A stretch of DNA of 6,317 nt from Crocinitomicaceae bacterium (GTDB lineage Bacteria; Bacteroidota; Bacteroidia; Flavobacteriales_D; Sanyastnellaceae). This document shows positions 1 to 4,389 of the stretch, one piece after another. Under the pieces are notes generated by a model. That model was not told the DNA's origin. It searched no databases and saw only the letters and a list, made by a program, of their open reading frames with translations. A program made the position numbers and the translations under genes. The stretch is from NCBI GenBank assembly GCA_002729115.1, contig PBWG01000123.1, positions 3,920 through 10,236 of the forward strand. The letters are read 5' to 3'. Every line of letters starts with the position of its first letter. Position 1 is the stretch's first letter.

Positions 1-447
1 GGCTTGTGGGACGACGACATGAAGAACCGCCTCATCGCGGCCAACGGCTCCATCCAGAACATCCCTGAGATTCCTGAAAACCTCAAGGTGTTGTACCGCA
101 CGGCTTGGGAGATTTCCCAGAAGTCCATCTTGGAGATGGCAGCCGACCGCGGCGCGTACATTTGCCAGAGCCAGTCGCTCAACATCTTTATGGAGAACGT
201 GAACAACTCCAAGTTGACGTCCATGCACTTCTACGCTTGGAAGAAAGGCTTGAAGACCGGCATGTACTACCTCCGCACGAAGGCCGCCACCGACGCCATC
301 AAGTTCACCGTGGACAAGAAGTACAAGGAGCAGCCGCAAGGCGAGCAAGCCGCTGCGGCAGCCAAGCCTGAAGAGATGACCTACGAGCAGCAAGTGCAAG
401 CCTGCAGCATCGAAAACGGTCCCGACTGCGAAATGTGCAGCGGTTGA
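1..447 (+). CDS. nrdA: Ribonucleoside-diphosphate reductase large (alpha) subunit, C-terminal fragment
   Basis: This is the last 148 codons of a class I ribonucleotide reductase catalytic subunit, which reduces ribonucleoside diphosphates to deoxyribonucleotides in the cytoplasm together with a radical-bearing beta subunit. The reading frame is open from the first base, so the 5' part lies outside the window. Visible family hallmarks are the segment [20 protein letters not shown] and the paired tyrosines of MYYLRT (codons at 265-270), which in this family relay the radical to the active site. A Gln/Glu/Ala-rich flexible linker follows, and then a tail with three cysteines (codons 403-405, 427-429, 436-438) in the ending DCEMCSG. 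A C-terminal cysteine pair in this family re-reduces the active-site disulfide and is itself recycled by thioredoxin or glutaredoxin. The stop TGA at 445-447 is followed by a strong terminator. Family identity is very secure. The subclass (Ia-like) is inferred from the tail. Confidence 0.95.
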   Translation, partial: GLWDDDMKNRLIAANGSIQNIPEIPENLKVLYRTAWEISQKSILEMAADRGAYICQSQSLNIFMENVNNSKLTSMHFYAWKKGLKTGMYYLRTKAATDAIKFTVDKKYKEQPQGEQAAAAAKPEEMTYEQQVQACSIENGPDCEMCSG

Positions 448-467
448 TTCCCGCGACGATTTCTACG

Positions 468-496
468 AAAAAGGCCTCCTGAAGGGGGCCTTTTTT
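468..496. terminator. Bidirectional intrinsic terminator between converging genes
   Basis: The hairpin has arms GGCCTCC (473-479) and GGGGGCC (484-490) closed by a TGAA loop, with one T-G wobble. The stem is extended by AAAAA (468-472) pairing with the T-run 491-496. It starts 20 bp after the nrdA stop and ends 4 bp before the stop codon of the opposite-strand thioredoxin-like gene. Because A-run and T-run flank the stem on both sides, it should terminate transcription from both directions. Confidence 0.9.
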
Positions 497-500
497 GTGC

Positions 501-1061
501 TCAGCCCTTCCATTTGATGTTGCACCCGAGCGACGGCGCTTGGCCTGTCGCAGGCACCTCCTCCCCTGCCAACAGCAAGTCGACCACGCGCCGGAGGTCG
601 TCACCCGTGACTGGCACGTCGTTGCCCGGTCGGGATCCGTCGTATTGGCCGCGGTAGACGCATTTCGCGTCGCGGTCAAACACGCTGAAATCTGGGGTGC
701 ATGCCGCGTCGTACGCGCGGGCCACCGCTTGGGACTCGTCGTACAAGTAGGGGAAGGTGAAGCCCTGGCGTGTTGCGAGCGCTTTCATGTGCTCAAATCC
801 ATCCTGGGGGTAATTCGCCACGTCGTTGCTGGAGATCGCCACCACATCCACGCCTCGTGTCTTGCAATCCGCTGCAAAGGCCACAAACGACTCCAGCACG
901 TGAATCACAAACGGGCAATGGTTGCACATGAACACGACCACGGTGGGCCGACCTGCGAACACTTCCTTGGCATGGACGGTGCCCTCTTCAGTGGCGTTGG
1001 GAAGTGAAAAGTCGGGGGCGACGAAGCCCAAAGCGAGGTCGGTGGTTTCGGTGGCAGCCAT
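501..1061 (-). CDS. Thioredoxin-like / PRX-like redox protein (redoxin, AhpC/TSA-like fold)
   Basis: A 186-residue thioredoxin-fold protein, probably acting in thiol-disulfide or peroxide chemistry in the cytosol; the physiological partner is unknown. The N-terminal APDFSLPN segment is the usual entry to the redoxin fold. It is followed by the active-site motif FMCNHCPF, with Cys46 and Cys49 forming a CXXC pair. CTPDF (Thr122-Pro123) supplies the expected cis-proline loop facing the active site. A third conserved-looking cysteine, Cys180, sits in the C-terminal LGCNIKWK, a tail I associate with the PRX_like1-type subgroup of thioredoxin family proteins. No signal peptide or membrane segment is seen at this start. 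It is the last gene of a minus-strand operon, 28 bp after ctaA, with no TAnnTTTG box in that gap, so co-transcription is likely. Its stop lies next to the shared terminator at 468-496. Redox-family assignment is firm; substrate and role are not. Confidence 0.88.
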   Translation of the reverse strand: MAATETTDLALGFVAPDFSLPNATEEGTVHAKEVFAGRPTVVVFMCNHCPFVIHVLESFVAFAADCKTRGVDVVAISSNDVANYPQDGFEHMKALATRQGFTFPYLYDESQAVARAYDAACTPDFSVFDRDAKCVYRGQYDGSRPGNDVPVTGDDLRRVVDLLLAGEEVPATGQAPSLGCNIKWKG

Positions 1062-1089
1062 GGCCTTCAGTTGAGGTCGGAGGCGAGGA

Positions 1090-2109
1090 TCAAGACGACG
1101 TGGTCCTCCAGAACAGCCCCCAAGTGGTCAAAAACAAGCCCACCCCCATCACGAGGTGAATGGGCTGGGCCCAGGCGGGAAATGCCCCGTAGGCAAACAA
1201 CAAGCCCGTACACAATTGGGCCACGAGGAGCAGGAGGGTGGCGTTGCGGGCACGCAACACGTGACGCTTGCCGAACGGCCCCATGCGCCAGATCCAAAAC
1301 AGGTGGGCGGCCATGACCACCCAATACCCCGAGCGGTGGATCAGGTAGAGCACTTCGTTGGAGGCCAGGGACGCCGCCAAGTCGGGCCGGTCGAACCCCT
1401 GCTTGAGCAACACGTCGACCAGCTCTCGCACTTCGGTGCCGGTGACGATTTGGGCCAAGGTTACCACCAAGGCCAGCATCAAGCCCCAACGCGCCGACCT
1501 GTGCCAACGAACTGTGAGTCCCTTCAGGCGCTGGATGACGACGCTGTCGATGGCCAAGATGGCCAAGGCTCCGAGCATGTGGATCGTGATGCTGTGGGGG
1601 ATCAAATTGCCGTCCACCACCAACTTCCCCAACCACGCCACAAACCCGAGGGCCAGGACGCCGAGCAGGGCCAACAAGGTGGTCCGAAGGTCGCGCGCCA
1701 GCATCGCCGCCCCAAGCAAGAGCAACGCCGGAAGGCCGGCCAGCGCCCCGAGCAGGCGGTTGATGAATTCCACCCACGTGTGAAGCGGGTTGAAGATGGC
1801 GTAGTCGTGCTTGGTGTAAGGGGACCACGCACCTTGGGCTTGTTCCGCCTGGAAATCGGCGGCGATCAAGTCGGTTTGGGCCACCCAAAATTGGTCCTCG
1901 ACCAACAGCATGCGCCCTGCCTCGTATGATTCTCCGAGGGTGTATGTCACTTGGGCGACGTCGGTGGGCGGGACAAGCAGGCCGAAGCACTTGGGCCAAT
2001 CCGGGCAACCCATGCCGCTGCCGGTCATGCGCACGACACTTCCCGCAAGCACCACGAGGAAGGCCAACCAAAACGACGCCCGAGAGAGGGGCAGGAGGAG
2101 TCGGGTCAT
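1090..2109 (-). CDS. ctaA: Heme A synthase, COX15/CtaA family
   Basis: A 339-residue polytopic inner-membrane protein that oxidises the C8 methyl of heme O to the formyl of heme A, the cofactor of aa3-type cytochrome c oxidases. The N-terminal helix ends in AGSVVRMTGSGMGCPDWPKC, a CtaA hallmark, with Cys35 and Cys41 matching the redox-active loop cysteine pair of type-1 enzymes. A long loop of about 60 residues follows, then HTWVEFINR with His110 and Glu114. Further presumed heme-ligand histidines are His177 (TIHM), His258 (LIHRS) and His318 (PIHLV). About eight hydrophobic helices are visible in two similar halves. At the position where Bacillus CtaA has E-x-x-H-R, this protein reads E-F-I-N-R, so the first-half ligand appears changed to Asn117. 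The start codon overlaps the stop of the upstream HMA lipoprotein gene in an ATGA, indicating translational coupling. A long same-strand frame-shifted ORF over it is a high-GC shadow. Assignment is firm. Confidence 0.94.
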   Translation of the reverse strand: MTRLLLPLSRASFWLAFLVVLAGSVVRMTGSGMGCPDWPKCFGLLVPPTDVAQVTYTLGESYEAGRMLLVEDQFWVAQTDLIAADFQAEQAQGAWSPYTKHDYAIFNPLHTWVEFINRLLGALAGLPALLLLGAAMLARDLRTTLLALLGVLALGFVAWLGKLVVDGNLIPHSITIHMLGALAILAIDSVVIQRLKGLTVRWHRSARWGLMLALVVTLAQIVTGTEVRELVDVLLKQGFDRPDLAASLASNEVLYLIHRSGYWVVMAAHLFWIWRMGPFGKRHVLRARNATLLLLVAQLCTGLLFAYGAFPAWAQPIHLVMGVGLFLTTWGLFWRTTSS

Positions 2110-2498
2110 GGCTGGACGTCGACCGCGCCAAAGTGGGTCACCGCCATGCGTTCCACCGGGTACATGCCGTCTCCGATGGCCGTCACTTTCGCCACGAGCG
2201 CCTCTGCGTCCACCACCTCTGGGTCGTATTCCACCTTCGCCACATTCACGCTGCGGTCCTTCTCAAAGTCAATCGTGGCCGTCGCCACACCGGGAACTTC
2301 AAGCAGCTCCTTGCGCACTTTGGCCACACATCCCACTTCGCACATCATGCCTTGGACGGACATCTGCGCCACCGTGCGTTCAACGGCGCCCTCCACGCGG
2401 GTCTCTTCGTAGACCGTGGGAACCATGTCGGCGGAAGGGCCTCCACACGACATCCAGGTGAGGGCCAGCATTGTGCCCAGGAGAGGGGGGATTCGCAT
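2106..2498 (-). CDS. Small HMA-domain (heavy-metal-associated) predicted lipoprotein
   Basis: A 130-residue protein with a short signal peptide ending at Cys18 (LALTWMSC), then one HMA-like beta-alpha-beta-beta-alpha-beta domain at about residues 41-107. The metal site is QGMMCEVGC: Met52, Cys53 and Cys57 form a CX3C variant of the usual GMxCxxC copper-binding motif. Conserved core features follow (AKVRKEL, then PGVATATIDFEKDRSVNVAKVEYDP). A lipidated or at least exported metal-binding protein is therefore likely, placing it in the periplasm or at a membrane. The lipobox (W-M-S before Cys) is not canonical, so lipidation is less certain than export. It heads the operon with ctaA, overlapping it by 4 bp (ATGA). 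This suggests a role in copper supply or in the biogenesis of cytochrome oxidase, but the neighbour is the only evidence. Its ATG lies only 4 bp after a perfect TATCTTTG box. The next in-frame Met (residue 10) would leave too short a signal peptide, so the first ATG is preferred. Confidence 0.82.
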   Translation of the reverse strand: MRIPPLLGTMLALTWMSCGGPSADMVPTVYEETRVEGAVERTVAQMSVQGMMCEVGCVAKVRKELLEVPGVATATIDFEKDRSVNVAKVEYDPEVVDAEALVAKVTAIGDGMYPVERMAVTHFGAVDVQP

Positions 2499-2502
2499 GG
2501 CC

Positions 2503-2510
2503 CAAAGATA
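2503..2510 (-). promoter_or_regulatory. Promoter -7 box (TATCTTTG) for the HMA lipoprotein-ctaA-thioredoxin-like operon
   Basis: On the minus strand the sequence TATCTTTG matches the Bacteroidota sigma-factor -7 consensus TAnnTTTG exactly. It ends 4 bp before the ATG at 2498, so the transcript would begin at or within a few bases of the start codon. No clear TTTG -33 element is seen about 20 bp upstream. Confidence 0.65.
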
Positions 2511-2544
2511 GCGGGGCTTCCGGGCGGCGCCATGGGCCTTGTGC

Positions 2545-2552
2545 TAATTTTG
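2545..2552 (+). promoter_or_regulatory. Promoter -7 box (TAATTTTG) for the EamA transporter gene
   Basis: TAATTTTG matches the Bacteroidota -7 consensus TAnnTTTG exactly and lies 7 bp before the ATG at 2560. A start at the next Met codon (2581) would give a leader of roughly 25 bases instead. No convincing -33 TTTG is present upstream. It is divergent from the operon promoter at 2503-2510, with only 34 bp between the two boxes. Confidence 0.6.
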
Positions 2553-2559
2553 CAACCTC

Positions 2560-3483
2560 ATGGGGACCTCCAACTCCAAGATGTGGCTGGCGCTGTTGGC
2601 GCTTGGGTTTGTGTGGGGCAGCTCCTTCATCCTCATGAAGATGGCGCTGTTCGACACCGCGGGGGAACGCCTTTTTCCCGCCTTGGACGTGGCCCTGGGC
2701 CGCATCGCGATCGCCGGGTTGGCCATGGCCCCGTTGGCTTGGACCCACCGCGCCCACCTCACGCGCGAAAACCTGCCCTGGCTGCTCGTGGTGGGCGGTT
2801 TGGGCAACATGCTTCCCGCGTATTTCTTCACCACAGCCCAAACCTTGATCCCCTCCTCGGTCGCCGGCATGCTCAACGCCCTCACGCCCATGTTCACCCT
2901 GCTTGTCGGCGTGATGCTCTTCCGCAGCCGGGCCCACGCCCTGCAGGTGGCAGGCATCGCCGTGGGGTTGGTGGGGGCCGCCGTGTTGGCCTTCCAGCCC
3001 GACATGGGCAACGCGCTTGGCCAAGAAGCTCTTGGAGGGACGGCACGCGTGCTCGCCGCCACGGCGTGCTACGGGGTCAGCGTGAACGTGATTCGGCACA
3101 AACTCCACGCCGTTCCTGCTGCCGGGGTGGCGGCGTTGGCCCTGGGGTTGATGGGGTTGCCCGCGGCGGTGTTGGGCCTGACCGGGGACCTTCCCAAGTT
3201 GGCACTCTCAAACCCAGACGGCCTTCGAGGGTTGTGGGCCATGGTGGTGCTCGCCGTGGTCGGGACGGGTCTGGCTTTGGTCGCCTTCAACCGCATCATC
3301 CAACGCACCAACGCCCTTTTTGCGAGCACCGTCACGTACATCATTCCCCTCTTCGCCACGATGTGGGGCTGGCTCGACCGCGAACCTTTGACACTTTGGC
3401 ACCTCGTCGGTGGGGCGGTCGTGTTGGTGGGGGTTTGGCTCGTGAATCGAGGCGGGCGAAAGGCCTCGGAAAAGGCCCTCTGA
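2560..3483 (+). CDS. EamA/DMT-superfamily permease (putative metabolite exporter)
   Basis: A 307-residue inner-membrane protein with about ten hydrophobic helices arranged as two EamA repeats, at roughly residues 8-145 and 160-296. Hallmarks are the first helix with GFVWGSSFILMK, the end of the first repeat NALTPMFTLLVGVMLF, and the matching end of the second, STVTYIIPLFATMWGWLDRE, containing the Pro and acidic residue (Glu275) usual for this family. In the first repeat the corresponding acidic position appears replaced by basic residues (FRSR). Members of this family export amino acids, nucleosides and other small metabolites, but the substrate cannot be told from sequence. It stands alone on the plus strand with its own promoter. 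Two starts are possible: ATG at 2560, or ATG at 2581 immediately before the first hydrophobic helix. The second would allow a normal leader. Family call is firm. Confidence 0.9.
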   Translation: MGTSNSKMWLALLALGFVWGSSFILMKMALFDTAGERLFPALDVALGRIAIAGLAMAPLAWTHRAHLTRENLPWLLVVGGLGNMLPAYFFTTAQTLIPSSVAGMLNALTPMFTLLVGVMLFRSRAHALQVAGIAVGLVGAAVLAFQPDMGNALGQEALGGTARVLAATACYGVSVNVIRHKLHAVPAAGVAALALGLMGLPAAVLGLTGDLPKLALSNPDGLRGLWAMVVLAVVGTGLALVAFNRIIQRTNALFASTVTYIIPLFATMWGWLDREPLTLWHLVGGAVVLVGVWLVNRGGRKASEKAL

Positions 3484-3497
3484 AGGTTTGGGCTTTT
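3470..3497 (+). terminator. Possible weak terminator of the EamA gene
   Basis: AAAA (3470-3473) and GCCC (3475-3478) can pair with GGGC (3490-3493) and TTTT (3494-3497), leaving a bulged G and an 11-base loop that contains the stop codon. The T-run is short and the stem is bulged, so termination would be inefficient. It also overlaps the presumed -33 element of the rplU promoter. Confidence 0.3.
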
Positions 3498-3518
3498 CAG
3501 ACTTTCCCACTATCTTCG
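3487..3518 (+). promoter_or_regulatory. Promoter of the rplU-rpmA operon (TTTG-N20-TATCTTCG)
   Basis: A TTTG at 3487-3490 is followed after 20 bp by TATCTTCG at 3511-3518, which matches the Bacteroidota -33/-7 arrangement with one mismatch in the -7 box (C for T at the seventh base). Initiation a few bases downstream would give a leader of about 25-28 bases before the ATG at 3550. That leader has no Shine-Dalgarno but is A-rich (GGGAAAAAATTCAAT), typical of well-expressed genes in this phylum. Confidence 0.65.
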
Positions 3519-3536
3519 CGCTCCCTTTGTGGGAAA
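3503..3536. repeat. 8-bp perfect inverted repeat bracketing the rplU -7 box (candidate operator)
   Basis: TTTCCCAC at 3503-3510 and GTGGGAAA at 3529-3536 are exact reverse complements separated by 18 bp. The left arm ends on the base immediately before the TATCTTCG -7 box, and the right arm lies in the start of the untranslated leader. The left arm would lie upstream of the transcription start, so it cannot form an RNA hairpin with the right arm in the rplU mRNA. Any function would be at DNA level. The regulator is unknown and chance occurrence is possible. Confidence 0.4.
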
Positions 3537-3549
3537 AAATTCAATCCTC

Positions 3550-4032
3550 ATGTATGCAATCGTAGAGATCGCAGGGCACCAGTACAAGGTAGAGAAAGAC
3601 CAGCAGGTATTTGTCAACCGCCTTGACGCTGAGGAAGGCAAGAAGGTCAAATTTGACCGCGTCCTCCTCGTCGAAAAAGGAGGTGACGTCACTGTTGGCG
3701 CCCCCGCGGTAGACGGCATGGCCGTCCACGCCGTCGTAGAACGGCACCTGAAGGGAGACAAGGTTCTTGTCTTCAAGAAGAAGCGTCGCAAAGGATTCCA
3801 GAAGCTCAACGGCTTCCGTGCGTCCTTGACGGAAATCAAAATCACCGACATCAAGAAGGCCGCCGCCAAGAAGGCAGCGCCCAAGAAGGATGCGGAAGCG
3901 GCTCCTGCAAAGGAAGCGGCTGCGAAGAAGCCTGCAGCCAAGAAGGCCGCAGCGAAGAAGGCCGCGGCGAAGAAGCCCGCAGCGAAGAAGCCCGCAGCCA
4001 AGAAAGCTGCACCGAAAAAGACTGAAGAATAA
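3550..4032 (+). CDS. rplU: 50S ribosomal protein L21 with Lys/Ala/Pro-rich C-terminal extension
   Basis: A 160-residue bL21, a 23S rRNA-binding protein of the large ribosomal subunit. The L21 core spans residues 1 to about 102: it opens [14 protein letters not shown], contains DRVLLV and the basic loop [16 protein letters not shown], and ends SLTEIKI. Usual L21 length is about 100-105 residues. The remaining 55-60 residues are a low-complexity tail, ending in a [10 protein letters not shown] pentad array (residues 126-157) and TEE. I chose ATG at 3550 because the L21 family begins MYAI; an upstream in-frame GTG at 3529 only adds seven residues of leader sequence. The usual GHRQ of the core reads GFRA here. 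It is 12 bp upstream of rpmA, the classic rplU-rpmA pair, with its own promoter at 3487-3518. The identification is secure. Confidence 0.97.
   Translation: MYAIVEIAGHQYKVEKDQQVFVNRLDAEEGKKVKFDRVLLVEKGGDVTVGAPAVDGMAVHAVVERHLKGDKVLVFKKKRRKGFQKLNGFRASLTEIKITDIKKAAAKKAAPKKDAEAAPAKEAAAKKPAAKKAAAKKAAAKKPAAKKPAAKKAAPKKTEE
3925..4020 (+). repeat. 15-nt tandem coding repeat (KK[AP]AA) in the rplU tail
   Basis: About 6.4 copies of an imperfect 15-base unit of the form AAGAAGSCYGCRGCS encode the pentads [30 protein letters not shown] and a final KK. Copies differ mainly at third codon positions, so the protein repeat is better preserved than the DNA. The unit is a multiple of three, so copy-number change would lengthen or shorten the L21 tail without a frameshift. 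Confidence 0.85.
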
Positions 4033-4044
4033 ACCCCAGAAGCC

Positions 4045-4308
4045 ATGGCACACAAAAAAGCGGCAGCGAGTTCGAAGAACGGACGTGAGTCCGAGTCCAA
4101 ACGCTTGGGCGTGAAAATTTTCGGTGGTCAACACTGCATCGCAGGGAACATTTTGGTTCGCCAGCGCGGCACCCAGCACCACCCAGGTGACAACGTCGGC
4201 ATCGGCAAGGACCACACCTTGTTCGCGTTGACGGACGGAACCGTCGAGTTCCGCAAGAAGGCGAACAACCGTTCCTTTGTCTCTGTGATTCCCGCAGGAG
4301 ACGCCTGA
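4045..4308 (+). CDS. rpmA: 50S ribosomal protein L27
   Basis: An 87-residue bL27, whose N-terminal arm reaches the peptidyl-transferase centre of the 50S subunit and helps place tRNA. The sequence shows the full family pattern: [57 protein letters not shown] and a short C-terminus. The length is normal. There is no cleavable N-terminal extension of the type known in Firmicutes, so the mature N-terminus should follow Met removal. Residue 31 in GGQHC is Cys. It lies 12 bp after rplU and shares its promoter. A strong terminator follows 22 bp after the stop. No Shine-Dalgarno precedes the ATG (CCCCAGAAGCC), consistent with the other genes here. Assignment is secure. Confidence 0.98.
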   Translation: MAHKKAAASSKNGRESESKRLGVKIFGGQHCIAGNILVRQRGTQHHPGDNVGIGKDHTLFALTDGTVEFRKKANNRSFVSVIPAGDA

Positions 4309-4330
4309 TTGACAAGAACGTAAAGCTTGT

Positions 4331-4368
4331 GAACTCCCGGCCCCAACAGGTCGGGAGTTCTTATTTTT
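4331..4368 (+). terminator. Intrinsic terminator of rplU-rpmA
   Basis: GAACTCCCGGCC (4331-4342) pairs with GGTCGGGAGTTC (4349-4360), a 12-bp stem with one G-T wobble and a six-base loop CCAACA, followed by the T-rich run TTATTTTT. It begins 22 bp after the rpmA stop. The T-run is shared with the predicted serS -7 box. Confidence 0.92.
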
Positions 4369-4369
4369 G
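4362..4369 (+). promoter_or_regulatory. Candidate serS promoter -7 box (TATTTTTG) inside the terminator U-tract
   Basis: TATTTTTG fits TAnnTTTG exactly and ends 20 bp before the serS ATG, giving a leader of about 16 bases. A T-rich terminator tail can match this consensus by chance and no TTTG is seen about 20 bp upstream, so confidence is moderate. No better promoter box is visible between rpmA and serS. Confidence 0.5.
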
Positions 4370-4389
4370 GACCTCACAGAACCCGCCCC

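Noticed and set aside
1062..1089. A separate promoter for the thioredoxin-like gene
   Set aside because: The 28-bp gap after ctaA holds no TAnnTTTG-like box on the minus strand, so co-transcription with ctaA is the simpler reading.
1067..2131. 354-codon minus-strand open frame over ctaA
   Set aside because: It is a different frame of the same strand as ctaA. The ctaA frame has clear membrane helices and family motifs; this one is Arg/Pro/Gly-rich with no recognisable features.
2499..2538. Short inverted match GGCCCA ... TGGGCC between the divergent promoters
   Set aside because: The arms are only 6 bp in GC-rich DNA and are not symmetric with respect to the two -7 boxes, so chance is a sufficient explanation.
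2380..3108. 242-codon minus-strand open frame antisense to the EamA gene
   Set aside because: It is His/Gly/Pro/Arg-rich with no motif, and the opposite strand encodes a full EamA transporter with ten helices.
3529..3549. GTG at 3529 as an upstream start for L21
   Set aside because: It would add seven residues encoded by the A-rich leader, whereas L21 proteins characteristically begin at MYAI (ATG 3550).
1926..3626. 566-codon open frame on the plus strand
   Set aside because: It runs antisense to ctaA and the HMA gene and then out of frame through the EamA gene. It is rich in Arg, His, Gly and Pro with no domain, which is typical of a stop-poor shadow frame in GC-rich DNA.
3510..4100. Minus-strand frame with an Ala/Phe-rich hydrophobic repeat resembling membrane helices
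   Set aside because: AAGFFAA-like repeats are the reverse complement of the [10 protein letters not shown] coding repeat, so the apparent membrane segments are an artefact.
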